Shown here piece after piece: positions 25,569-33,420 of a DNA stretch of 64,000 nucleotides. The notes below the pieces were generated by a model. The model was not told the origin of the DNA and ran no database searches. It saw nothing but the letters and a program-made list of their open reading frames with translations. The stretch is from NCBI RefSeq assembly GCF_900114915.1, contig NZ_FOUS01000005.1:281723-345722 (forward strand). The letters are read 5' to 3'. The position numbers were made by a program, and so were the translations under genes. The first letter of the stretch is position 1. Each line of letters starts with the position of its first letter. The stretch comes from Bradyrhizobium sp. Rc3b. Lineage in GTDB: Bacteria > Pseudomonadota > Alphaproteobacteria > Rhizobiales > Xanthobacteraceae.

Positions 25569-25805
25569 TCACCTCATCGCCAGGAAGACCACGCCCCAGA
25601 GCACGGCACAGACGGCGAGCGCGGCCCCAAGGCGCGCCGCCATGGTCATGCGCAGGATCGACCAGGGCGCCGCCTGGGCCGGATGCGGCGAGGCCGCGTC
25701 GTGGACATGGGCGTGGGTGTGGTCGTGCCCATGCGAATGCGCGTGGTCATGAGAATGGCCATGGGCATGGTCGTGATGGTGGGCGTGGGACGCGGCGGGA
25801 ACCAT
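25569..25805 (-). CDS. His-rich single-span membrane peptide, first gene of the zinc operon
   Basis: 78 residues. The first 36 hold about 17 histidines alternating with Asp, Ala, Gly and Ser (HAHHHDHAHGHSHDHAHSHG), which would bind several divalent cations. One hydrophobic helix (about 56-76) anchors it. It overlaps the start region of the ATPase gene and begins eight bases from the Zur box, so it is the promoter-proximal gene. No family is recognised; a periplasmic or cytoplasmic zinc-buffering role is inferred. It is short and compositionally biased, but the tight packing with znuC supports it as real. Confidence 0.75.
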   Translation of the reverse strand: MVPAASHAHHHDHAHGHSHDHAHSHGHDHTHAHVHDAASPHPAQAAPWSILRMTMAARLGAALAVCAVLWGVVFLAMR

Positions 25806-25812
25806 TTCGGAA

Positions 25813-25828
25813 CGTTATATTATAACAT
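25813..25828 (-). promoter_or_regulatory. Zur box of the zinc operon
   Basis: CGTTATATTATAACAT contains the perfect palindrome GTTATA-T-TATAAC (25814-25826) in an AT-rich island in a GC-rich surround. It matches the core of the known Zur operator (TGTTATAWTATAACA). It lies in the 43-bp gap between the upstream permease stop and the start of the His-rich peptide gene, so Zur with zinc bound should block transcription of all six downstream genes. Confidence 0.85.
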
Positions 25829-25848
25829 AACCCCTGTCCACGCCGGGC

Positions 25849-26349
25849 TCACGGCTTGCCGATCACCATCGCGATGGCAGCTGCCACGAAAGGAAACGGC
25901 ACCGACACGGCGCAGCGGAACCAGACGAAACGGGCCGGCATGAACGGGATTTCCCACAAGATCACCCGCTGGAAGGCGAACAGGGCCCAGGCAACGACAT
26001 AGGCCACCACCTGCGGCACCCCGCCGCCCGACTTCAGCGCCACTGTGCCGATGGAGAAGCCGATCACGGGCCCGCCCGGCGTTGCGGCGCCGGCGACCAC
26101 GGCGGTCGCAACCCCGAGCCAGCCGCTGTCCGGCCCGAGCCAGCCGGTGATCACCTCCTGCGGGATGATCGCGGCGATGTAGCCGGAGCCGATCACACCC
26201 AGCGCGATGCGCGGCACGATGTTGATGAAATCCATCGCGCCTTCGCGCAGCGAGGCCTTGAACACAGGCGGGCCGCGGCGAAAGGCGATCAGGCCGACGC
26301 CGAACACCGAGCCCCACAACAGGATGTCGATGAAAAGCGCGGCGCTCAT
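25849..26349 (-). CDS. Half-size permease B, paired with the preceding gene
   Basis: 166 residues from ATG 26349, overlapping the previous gene by four bases (ATGA). About five hydrophobic helices. The conserved VAGAATPGGPVIGFSIGTVAL carries the GGP motif seen in the PF03773-like predicted permease family, which usually has about 300 residues with two such repeats. Here each half is its own gene and the two products probably assemble as a heterodimer. Substrate unknown; the zinc operon starts 43 bases downstream on the same strand. Confidence 0.7.
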   Translation of the reverse strand: MSAALFIDILLWGSVFGVGLIAFRRGPPVFKASLREGAMDFINIVPRIALGVIGSGYIAAIIPQEVITGWLGPDSGWLGVATAVVAGAATPGGPVIGFSIGTVALKSGGGVPQVVAYVVAWALFAFQRVILWEIPFMPARFVWFRCAVSVPFPFVAAAIAMVIGKP

Positions 26350-26957
26350 GCCGCGTCCTCGTCGCTTTCGCGCTTCGGATAGAGCCGGACATAGACGAAG
26401 CGGCCGAGCGCACCGGCGAGTACCGGCAGCGGCAGCGAAATCAGAATCCGCCACAGCGTGAAGTCGGTGCCCATGATCGGGATTTCCCAGGCCACCGCCC
26501 GGCCATAGCCGATCAGGGTCCAGCTCACGACCATGGCGATGGTGGCGCCGAAATCGGCGCCGACTGCGAGCAGCGCACTCGCCACGGGATAGGCAGTGAA
26601 GGGACCGCCCGGCAGGATCGCGCCGAAGGCGGTGCCGATCAGCAGCCCCATCAGGCCGGATTTCGGTCCGAGCGAGCGCGAGACCTTTTCGTGCGGCAGG
26701 ATCTCCGAGATGAAGGCCCCGAGCAGGCAGCCGGCGAGCACGCGCGGCAGGATGCCTGAGAATAGCGACAGATCGTGGGTCAGAATGTCGAGAACACCGT
26801 CGGTGCCGTCACGCCGCCAGACCAAGGTCGCACTCACCGCGACCAGCGCGGCGATGATGATCGTCGACCAGCCGATCGGCTTGCGGACCCGCCCCGGCCG
26901 CGGTTCGGACTCCGCGTCCTCGGCAGGCGCCGGGTTCTTCGGGGAAGGTTCTGACAA
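26346..26957 (-). CDS. Half-size permease A, paired with the following gene
   Basis: 203 residues from a TTG at 26957, just before SEPSPKNPAP. The frame stays open to 27155, but that part encodes a palindromic repeat and a terminator, so a start there is unlikely. The true start is uncertain. A Pro/Glu-rich N-terminus precedes about five hydrophobic helices; GTAFGAILPGGPFTAYPVAS is the GGP motif matching the one in the downstream gene. Four-base overlap with permease B indicates coupled translation. Transport substrate cannot be inferred. Confidence 0.65.
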   Translation of the reverse strand: MSEPSPKNPAPAEDAESEPRPGRVRKPIGWSTIIIAALVAVSATLVWRRDGTDGVLDILTHDLSLFSGILPRVLAGCLLGAFISEILPHEKVSRSLGPKSGLMGLLIGTAFGAILPGGPFTAYPVASALLAVGADFGATIAMVVSWTLIGYGRAVAWEIPIMGTDFTLWRILISLPLPVLAGALGRFVYVRLYPKRESDEDAA

Positions 26958-27070
26958 CGGGCTCGGTCGCTCGAGGGTGATGCCGTTCCTGATTAAGGGC
27001 GGCGTCCATTCGATGCAAACAGTACGATGACAGACCGGTGCGCGCGCCACGCAGGGCAATTCCGCACAGC

Positions 27071-27101
27071 AAAAAGGCGGCCGCGCGAGCGACCGCCTTT
27101 T
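27071..27101 (-). terminator. Rho-independent terminator downstream of sodB
   Basis: Read on the minus strand: AAAGGCGGTCGC, a short loop, GCGGCCGCCTTT, then a run of T. It lies after the palindromic repeat that follows the superoxide dismutase stop. It also has an A-run on the other arm, so it could work in both directions. Confidence 0.7.
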
Positions 27102-27107
27102 GTTTTC

Positions 27108-27198
27108 TGTCATTCCGGGGCGCACGAAGTGCGAGCCCGGAATCTCGCGCCACAACTTCTGGATTCCGGGTTCGCCCTGCGGGCGCCCCGGAATGACA
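27108..27198. repeat. Palindromic repeat (TGTCATTCCGGGG type)
   Basis: Begins TGTCATTCCGGGGCGC and ends with its inverse GCGCCCCGGAATGACA, with inner GGAATC/GATTCC arms. It sits between sodB and the terminator at 27071. Confidence 0.8.
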
Positions 27199-27206
27199 AC
27201 GAGGCC

Positions 27207-27803
27207 TTACGCCTTCTCGAGCAGGGACTCGACGTATTCCCAGTTCACGAGGTTCTCGACGAACGCCTTGAGATAATCGGGGCGGCGGTTGCGGTAGTCG
27301 ATGTAATAGGAGTGCTCCCAGACGTCGCAGCCGAGGATCGGGGTGGCGCCATGCACCAGCGGATTCTCGCCGTTCGGGGTCTTGGAGATCTCGAGCTTGC
27401 CGTTCTTGACCTGGAGCCAGCACCAGCCGGAGCCGAACTGGCCGACGCCGGCCGCCTGGAAGTCGGTCTTGAACTTCTCGAAGCCGCCGAGGTCCTCGTT
27501 GATCTTCTTCTCGATCTTGCCCGGCAGCTTGGTGCCGCCGCCATTGGGCTTCATCCAGCTCCAGAAGTGGATGTGGTTGTAGTGCTGGCCGGCATTGTTG
27601 AACACCGCGGGGTTCTTGCCGAACGAGCCCTTGACGATCTCTTCAAGGGACTTGCCTTCCCATTCGGTCCCCTTGAGCGCGTTGTTGCCGTTGGTGACGT
27701 AGGCCTGATGATGCTTGTCGTGGTGGAATTCCAGCGTCTCCTTCGACATGAACTGGCCGAGGGCGTCATAGGCGTAAGGGAGGGGGGGCAGCGTAAAGGT
27801 CAT
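27207..27803 (-). CDS. sodB: Superoxide dismutase, Fe type
   Basis: 198 residues. It dismutes superoxide to oxygen and hydrogen peroxide in the cytoplasm. Metal ligands: His27 (EFHHDKHH), the histidine in AGQHYNHIHFWSW, and Asp and His in GCDVWEHSYYIDY. The glutamine in AGQHYNH sits at the position of the Fe-type active-site Gln, and the Mn-type Gln position in the NGENPL segment is not Gln, so iron is preferred, although some rhizobial enzymes are cambialistic. Normal length. Followed by a palindromic repeat and a terminator. Confidence 0.94.
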   Translation of the reverse strand: MTFTLPPLPYAYDALGQFMSKETLEFHHDKHHQAYVTNGNNALKGTEWEGKSLEEIVKGSFGKNPAVFNNAGQHYNHIHFWSWMKPNGGGTKLPGKIEKKINEDLGGFEKFKTDFQAAGVGQFGSGWCWLQVKNGKLEISKTPNGENPLVHGATPILGCDVWEHSYYIDYRNRRPDYLKAFVENLVNWEYVESLLEKA

Positions 27804-28046
27804 GGGATGTTGTCCGCGACTGATGGGGAACTGGCTTAACGGGGACTCTTATAGAAGGTTCCACCGCCGTTAAATACCTCAGAATTTGCGAAAAGACGTG
27901 ATGCCACGGCTTGGCCGGATTGCATAACTTCGCAGCACCGAGGGACATTCAACCCGGGCCGATCGCCGGCCGAAGAATATCGTTGCCTTTGAACCGGTTA
28001 TGACAGAACGAATGAACCGCGCAGCCGCGTTGCGAGAGACAAATCC

Positions 28047-28574
28047 ATGAGCATCGAGATCGACATTTTGAACGGCGACGCCTCGTGGCCGATCGCGGAG
28101 CCGTTGCTCAGCGCGGTCTGGGCTCAAGACGCAGCGGAGAAGCCGGCCTGGGCTCACGTCAAATGGGCCAATGCCGACCTGCGCGTGCTGATCGAGACGC
28201 CCGAGGACGGTCTCGTCTGCCATGTCGGCATCTACTTCCGCACCGTTATCTGGAACGGGCAGAAGGTCCATATCGGCGGCATCGGCGGGGTCTGCACCCG
28301 CGAGGACCGGCGCGGTCGCGGCTATGCGACCGTAGCGATCGACGCGGCGGTTCACACCATTCGCGCCAATGAGGCCGTTCGCTTCGCGCTGCTGTTCTGC
28401 GAACCACACAATTTTTCGTTCTACGAGACCCGGAGCTGGCTGCCCTTCAAGGGCGAGGTCTATTGCGAGCAGCCGGAGGGGCGGATCCGCTTCACCGCCA
28501 TGGCGCCCTACGTCTTCAACATCGTCCGCGCGCCGACGCTGGGCACCATCGACCTATGCGGCCTGCCGTGGTGA
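28047..28574 (+). CDS. GNAT-family N-acetyltransferase
   Basis: 175 residues from ATG 28047 (GAGAGA upstream). Motif A is VCTREDRRGRGYATVAIDAA (R-R-G-R-G-Y) near residue 90, preceded by the strand IGGIGGV. The FCEPHNFSFYETRSWLPF segment fits the motif B region. The closest groups are poorly defined acetyltransferases of rhizobia; the substrate is unknown. It stands alone between sodB and the MATE gene. Confidence 0.8.
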   Translation: MSIEIDILNGDASWPIAEPLLSAVWAQDAAEKPAWAHVKWANADLRVLIETPEDGLVCHVGIYFRTVIWNGQKVHIGGIGGVCTREDRRGRGYATVAIDAAVHTIRANEAVRFALLFCEPHNFSFYETRSWLPFKGEVYCEQPEGRIRFTAMAPYVFNIVRAPTLGTIDLCGLPW

Positions 28575-28657
28575 CCCCTGCGTGGAGTGAGGGCTGCCGC
28601 AGGGGCTCGGCCGACCTATAATATGTCGAGCATCATCTAAAATTCCGCCCGGTGAAC

Positions 28658-30043
28658 ATGACGATCGACGCCCCTGCAGACGCCGTCCCGCCGATTGCGC
28701 CGGTCGCCTCCCCGATCGCCAGCCTGCTGACGGCCCCGATCCTGCCCACGCTGCTGCGGCTCGCGATCCCCAACATGATCGCGATGGTCGGCAGCACTTT
28801 AGTTGCGATCGCCGAGACCTCCTATATCGGCCGGCTCGGCACCATTCCGCTCGCCGCGATCGCGCTGGTGTTTCCGTTCGCGATGCTGACGCAGATGATG
28901 AGCGCGGGCGCGATGGGCGGCGGCGTTTCGTCCGCGATCAGCCGCGCGCTCGGCGCAGGGGATCGTGACCGCGCCGCGACGCTGGCGCTGCATGCCGCCA
29001 TCATCGGCCTCTGCGGCGGGCTGTTCTTCACGGTGATGATGCTCGTCTTCGGCCGCTCCTTCTTCACCCTGCTCGGCGGGCGCGATCGCGTGCTCGAGGA
29101 GGCCAGCGGCTATTCGCAGGTGCTGTTCTCCGGCGCGGTCGCGATCTGGCTCGTCAACACGCTCGCCTCGGTGATCCGCGGCACCGGCGACATGCGCCTG
29201 CCCTCGATGACGCTGATCGGCGCCAGCGTGCTCCAGATCGCGCTCGGCGGCACGTTGGGGCTCGGCCTGTTCGGCGTGAAGCCCTTCGGCATGCCGGGGG
29301 TCGCCAGCGGCCAGTTGATCGCGTTCACCTGCGCCGCGATCTTTTTCCTCTGGTATCTCGCGTCCGGCCGCAGCCGGCTGCCGCTGAATATTCGCGCGTT
29401 TCATTTCGAGCGCGCGATGTTCCTGGACATCCTCAAGGTTGGTGCGGTGGCCTGCCTGTCGCCGCTCCAGACCGTGCTCACCATTTTGATCTTCACCAAG
29501 ATCCTGGCCACGTTCGGCACCGAGATGCTGGCCGGCTACGGCATCGGCTCGCGGCTGGAATTCTTGCTGATCCCAATCACCTTCGCCTTCGGCATCGCAT
29601 CGGTACCGATGGTCGGCATGGCGATGGGCGCCGGACAGGTGAAGCGCGCGCGGCGTGTGGCCTGGACCGCCGCTGCAGCTTCCGGATTGACGGTCGGCCT
29701 GATTGGCCTCGCCGTCGCGCTCGCTCCATCGCTATGGGTCGCACTCTTCACGCGCGATCCCGGCGTCACCGCCGCCGCGCACAGCTATTTCCACTGGGCC
29801 GGCCCGACCTTCGTGTTCTTCGGCATCGGCGTGTCGCTCTACTTCTCCTCGCAAGGCGCGGCGCGCGTCGGCGGCCCCGTGCTCGCTTCCACCGCGCGGC
29901 TTCTGATCGTCGCGATCGGCGGCGTCGTCCTCATGATGACGCAGGCGCCGGCCTGGACCTTGTTCGCGCTGGTCGGCGGCGCCATGGCGGTGTTCGGCCT
30001 GTCGACTGCGGCCTCGGTCGCCTTCGCGCGCTGGGACAAATGA
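28658..30043 (+). CDS. MATE-family efflux transporter
   Basis: 461 residues from ATG 28658 (an upstream GTG at 28652 is possible). Twelve hydrophobic segments in two similar halves. The N-terminal half starts TLLRLAIPNMIAMVGSTLVAIAETSYIGRLG, and MGGGVSSAISRALGAGDRDR is the conserved loop of the NorM/DinF branch; the second half has GIASVPMVGMAMGAGQVKRA. It exports cationic drugs or metabolites using the sodium or proton gradient; substrate not readable. No regulator is next to it. Confidence 0.9.
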   Translation: MTIDAPADAVPPIAPVASPIASLLTAPILPTLLRLAIPNMIAMVGSTLVAIAETSYIGRLGTIPLAAIALVFPFAMLTQMMSAGAMGGGVSSAISRALGAGDRDRAATLALHAAIIGLCGGLFFTVMMLVFGRSFFTLLGGRDRVLEEASGYSQVLFSGAVAIWLVNTLASVIRGTGDMRLPSMTLIGASVLQIALGGTLGLGLFGVKPFGMPGVASGQLIAFTCAAIFFLWYLASGRSRLPLNIRAFHFERAMFLDILKVGAVACLSPLQTVLTILIFTKILATFGTEMLAGYGIGSRLEFLLIPITFAFGIASVPMVGMAMGAGQVKRARRVAWTAAAASGLTVGLIGLAVALAPSLWVALFTRDPGVTAAAHSYFHWAGPTFVFFGIGVSLYFSSQGAARVGGPVLASTARLLIVAIGGVVLMMTQAPAWTLFALVGGAMAVFGLSTAASVAFARWDK

Positions 30044-30149
30044 TCGCAGGTCCCAACGCAGGCAAATGAACGCAGGAATGTGATTCCAGCCAGCGTTGCA
30101 CTATCCCGCCGGGCTGCTATGGAGGCTCTCCATTTTCGGGGCCTCTTCC

Positions 30150-30584
30150 ATGACTTCCAGATTCGCTGCTCTCATCGTCCTTCTCGCTGCGCTGCTCGGC
30201 GCGCCGGCCGCGCATGCGCAGAGCGCCGATGGGACATGGCTGACCCAGGCGGGTGATGCGCGCGTCAAGATCAGCAAGTGCGGCGGCGGCATCTGCGGCG
30301 TCGTCGCCTGGCTGCGCGAGCCCTATGACACCGCGACCGGCCAGCCCGCCACCGACAGCAAGAACCCCAATCGCGAGCTCGCCAGGCGCCCGATGATCGG
30401 CCTGCCATTGTTCAGCGGCATGCAGCCGTCAGGTCCGAACAAATGGTCCGGCCAGATCTACAATGCCGACGACGGCAGTACCTATGCCAGCAGCATCTCC
30501 GTGACGGGAGCGGATTCGCTGCGGGTCGAAGGCTGCGTCGGCGCGCTCTGCGGCGGCGAGACCTGGACGCGGGCGGGACGCTGA
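30150..30584 (+). CDS. DUF2147-family secreted protein
   Basis: 144 residues from ATG 30150. Signal peptide MTSRFAALIVLLAALLGAPA, cleavage after AHA-QS. The mature part has SADGTWLTQAGDARVKISKCGGGICGVVAWL, typical of DUF2147, an envelope domain with conserved cysteines (here in SKCGGGICG and EGCVGALCGG, which could make two disulfides). Function of the family is unknown; members are common in rhizobial envelopes. Convergent with the DUF3095 gene, four bases apart. Confidence 0.85.
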   Translation: MTSRFAALIVLLAALLGAPAAHAQSADGTWLTQAGDARVKISKCGGGICGVVAWLREPYDTATGQPATDSKNPNRELARRPMIGLPLFSGMQPSGPNKWSGQIYNADDGSTYASSISVTGADSLRVEGCVGALCGGETWTRAGR

Positions 30585-30588
30585 CGCT

Positions 30589-31734
30589 TCACGCCACCAT
30601 CGCCTTCAGCGCCGTCGCCGCCGAGGCGTAGCCGCCCCGTGCGCCATCGATGAAATGGACGTGATCACTGCGCAACGCCGACGGCGTGAAGCAGGTCATC
30701 ATGGCGGCGTCCTGCTGGTAGAGACCGTAGCGCACGATACCCTCGCGCGCAGCCGCCGCCAGACGGTCGCTCAGCGCGCGCTCGAGCTGCGGCGTGCAGT
30801 CGAGGATCATGCGCAGGCCGTCGTCAAATTTCCTGAAGTCCGAGTTCTCGACCACCTGACGCCTGTAGACGTTGGGCACGAAGCCGCCGACGTTGAGGTC
30901 GAAGCGCATGATCAGATAGACGAACAGCGTATAGGCCAGCACGCTGGCGCGGCGCGCGAGCAGCGGACCACCGCGCCTGGTGCGGGCTTCGTATTCCAGC
31001 CCCTGCGGCGGCCATTTCAGCGGCGGTCCCTGCGGCGGCACCGGGCGGGCGCCGTCCGGGCTGCGCTCGACGAGATGGATAATGTCCTCGATCACCTTGC
31101 GGAAGGCATGCGGGTCGGCGCCGCGCGCCGGCATCACCAGAACCGAGAGGATCAGCCCACGTGAGGCCGGTATCACCTCGAAGCGGCAGGACAGGCCCGA
31201 GAGATCGGGCTGCGTGCCCGCCGGCGCTGCCGGCACGGCAAATTCCCCGCGCTTCATTGCGGCATCGGCGAAGGCGAGCCCGCCGCCCGAGAACATCGCA
31301 TAGGACAGGTTAGCCGACGGCCCGAAGCGCGCGACGCGCACGTCGAGGCCCTGCGCGCGGATGGCGCTGACCGGCACCAGCGCGACCCGCATCGTCAGAT
31401 CGAGATCTTCCCGCACCCAGGTCGCGGTTGCCGCCAGCGCCTCTCGGGCAGGTTCGAGGTCGCCTGGCGCAACCGCAAAGCTCGCGCCGTCGCCGCCGAA
31501 CACGAAGGGGAATTCGCGTCCCTCCAATGCGTTCGTCACCGCCGCGATCACGGCGGCGCCGGCCATGTTCACCGCCTTGTAGCGCTGCGCCGCGATCGCC
31601 TTGGTGGAATCGACGATATCGGCAACGCCGATGCTCCAATCGTCCGGCAGCGGCACATAGAGCGCAGGGTCCATCAGGCTGGTGAAGCCGCGGAAGACGG
31701 GAATGCCGCCATAGAAGGATTCGCCTGAGGTCAT
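30589..31734 (-). CDS. DUF3095-family protein with nucleotide-cyclase-like core
   Basis: 381 residues from ATG 31734. The N-terminal third carries WSIGVADIVDSTKAIAAQRY and, about 40 residues later, PFVFGGDGASFAVAP. These resemble the two metal-binding aspartate segments of class III nucleotidyl cyclases (D-I-x-x-S-T and G-D-G). The family is known only as DUF3095. No signal peptide; a hydrophobic stretch near residues 265-285 (ASVLAYTLFVYLIMRFDL) may touch the membrane. Whether it makes a cyclic nucleotide is not shown; see the finding. Confidence 0.78.
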   Translation of the reverse strand: MTSGESFYGGIPVFRGFTSLMDPALYVPLPDDWSIGVADIVDSTKAIAAQRYKAVNMAGAAVIAAVTNALEGREFPFVFGGDGASFAVAPGDLEPAREALAATATWVREDLDLTMRVALVPVSAIRAQGLDVRVARFGPSANLSYAMFSGGGLAFADAAMKRGEFAVPAAPAGTQPDLSGLSCRFEVIPASRGLILSVLVMPARGADPHAFRKVIEDIIHLVERSPDGARPVPPQGPPLKWPPQGLEYEARTRRGGPLLARRASVLAYTLFVYLIMRFDLNVGGFVPNVYRRQVVENSDFRKFDDGLRMILDCTPQLERALSDRLAAAAREGIVRYGLYQQDAAMMTCFTPSALRSDHVHFIDGARGGYASAATALKAMVA

Positions 31735-31958
31735 CGGGGATGCCGGATGGTTGGAATGCAAAACAAATACGTGGCAGGATCGATCCGGGTTCGCCGGCCG
31801 GCGGCCCTTTCAATCATTGGCCGAAACGGGCCAGGACAACAAGATACGGCAACAACAAGGTGAGGCCGCGTTGCAATACCGCAGCGGGTCATTGATCGGA
31901 ATCAAGCGGCCGGCCGGGGAGAACGGCTATCGTTGGCCAGCTCCAACGGTTGCATGGG

Positions 31959-32357
31959 ATGATCCAGGTGTCAGACTTCGGCAGCAAGGATTCCACCTCT
32001 CCCGTCCGCCGGCGCACGGGCATCGACCCGATCAGCGCGGTGAAGATGCCCGAAAGACTGACGGCAGCCGTCGATGCTTGGGCTGAAGCCCATCAACTGA
32101 CCCGCTCGGATGCGATCTGCAAGCTGATCGAGCTGGGCCTGAAGATCGCGCCCCCGGTCCACTCCTCGGCGCATCCGATCGCATCGGACGCCACCAGGAT
32201 CGAAGAGATCGCGGTCCACGAGATCGAGACGCTGCTCGATCCGGCATTGCCCGTGGACGAACGCGACCGCCGCATCCGCCGCCTCACCGAAGGGCCGCCG
32301 GAATTTTCACATGAGCGGATTGACCTGCCGAAAGACCCGCCGAAGCACCGGACGTGA
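31959..32357 (+). CDS. Small protein with ribbon-helix-helix-like segment, function unknown
   Basis: 132 residues from ATG 31959 (a TTG three codons upstream is possible). Residues about 30-62, VKMPERLTAAVDAWAEAHQL then SDAICKLIELGL, have the strand-helix-helix pattern of ribbon-helix-helix DNA-binding proteins. The rest (about 80-132) is charged with a Pro-rich end. No partner toxin is adjacent. Probably a small regulator; target unknown. Confidence 0.6.
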   Translation: MIQVSDFGSKDSTSPVRRRTGIDPISAVKMPERLTAAVDAWAEAHQLTRSDAICKLIELGLKIAPPVHSSAHPIASDATRIEEIAVHEIETLLDPALPVDERDRRIRRLTEGPPEFSHERIDLPKDPPKHRT

Positions 32358-32361
32358 GCTG

Positions 32362-32571
32362 CTAATGCAGCTTCTCGTCCTGACGCTTGCGCAAGCTATC
32401 GAGAGACGCATCATGGCAGCCGACCAGGCGCACGAATTGCTGCGGGTACATTTCGTGACCATGACCGCCGGAATTCTGGTGCGTCATCGGCGGGCAACGG
32501 GCATCGTCCTGCTTCGCGCGGGATTGCTCGGTCCGGCCCTGATTTGAAGCGGTCATGCTGGGCATGGTCAT
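32362..32571 (-). CDS. Small hypothetical protein
   Basis: 69 residues from ATG 32571, preceded by an excellent ribosome site (AAGGAG, six bases). Hydrophilic, with three histidines and two cysteines (ARCPPMTHQNSGGHGHEM; VGCHDASLDSLRKRQDEKLH). No family recognised. It is convergent with the gene ending at 32357. The ribosome site is the main evidence; an opposing 78-codon frame here lacks one. Confidence 0.5.
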   Translation of the reverse strand: MTMPSMTASNQGRTEQSRAKQDDARCPPMTHQNSGGHGHEMYPQQFVRLVGCHDASLDSLRKRQDEKLH

Positions 32572-32697
32572 GGACTGCTCCTTGTCGATTAGGGCAGATC
32601 GATTGACGTAACCCAATCGATTGCGGGGCATCTTACGACCAAATCCGGCTGGATGTCATTGTGCCGGATCAACGCAATCATGACGGCGGAGTTCCGC

Positions 32698-33420
32698 CTA
32701 GGCCGTATTCCCCGCGTCGACAGTAAACACCGTCCCGGTGACGTTGCGGCCGCCTTCGCCCAAGAGATATTCTACCATGCGCGCGACGTCGTCCGTCTCC
32801 GGCAGGCGGCGCAGCGCGCTGCGGCCGGCGATGCGCTTGCGCGCCTCGTCGGACAGATTGTGCGTGAGCTCGGTATCGATGAAGCCCGGCGCGATCGCGT
32901 TCACGGTGATGCCGAGCTTGCCGACCTCGCGCGCCAGCGAGCGGGTGAAGCCGGTGGCAGCCGCCTTGGTCGCGCCATAGACGGACAGGCCGTTATAGCC
33001 GGTGGTCGCGATGATCGAGGAGATGTTGACGATGCGGCCCGCGCCGTCGGCCATCATCTGCCGCGCGACATATTTGGTGAGGATGATCGGCGACAGCACG
33101 TTGAGCTGCACCAGTGCCTCGATCTCGGAATTATGCATGGTGGCGAGCAGGCCTTCGGTGCCGAGGCCGGCATTGTTGACGAGGCCGTAGGTCGGGCCGA
33201 ACTCGTCGCGCACGAGTTTTGCAAAAGCCGGAATGGCGTCGATCACGGCAAGGTCGCAGGCGCGGAAATGCAGGCGCCCTTCGGACTCCGCAATCGCGGC
33301 CTTGAGCTCTTCGCTCTCGCGCCGGGCGGCCGCGACCACGTTGTATCCGGCGCCGGAGAGGCGCTTGCCGATCGCAAGGCCGATGCCGCGGCTGCCGCCG
33401 GTGACGAGGACATTATGCAT
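32698..33420 (-). CDS. Short-chain dehydrogenase, 3-oxoacyl-ACP reductase type (FabG-like)
   Basis: 240 residues, classical SDR. NADP-binding TGGSRGIGLAIGKRL at 7-21, NNAGLGTEG near 83, catalytic Ser-Tyr-Lys in IVNISSIIATTGYNGLSVYGATKAA, and the C-terminal VTGTVFTVDAGNT typical of FabG. It overlaps the upstream acyl ligase by eight bases and follows a free-standing acyl carrier protein, so its likely substrate is a 3-oxoacyl group on that carrier rather than the main fatty-acid pool (inference). Confidence 0.86.
   Translation of the reverse strand: MHNVLVTGGSRGIGLAIGKRLSGAGYNVVAAARRESEELKAAIAESEGRLHFRACDLAVIDAIPAFAKLVRDEFGPTYGLVNNAGLGTEGLLATMHNSEIEALVQLNVLSPIILTKYVARQMMADGAGRIVNISSIIATTGYNGLSVYGATKAAATGFTRSLAREVGKLGITVNAIAPGFIDTELTHNLSDEARKRIAGRSALRRLPETDDVARMVEYLLGEGGRNVTGTVFTVDAGNTA

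Noticed and set aside
32311..32547. 78-codon plus-strand frame overlapping the small gene at 32362
   Set aside because: Begins inside the preceding coding sequence, lacks a ribosome site, and opposes a frame with a good one.
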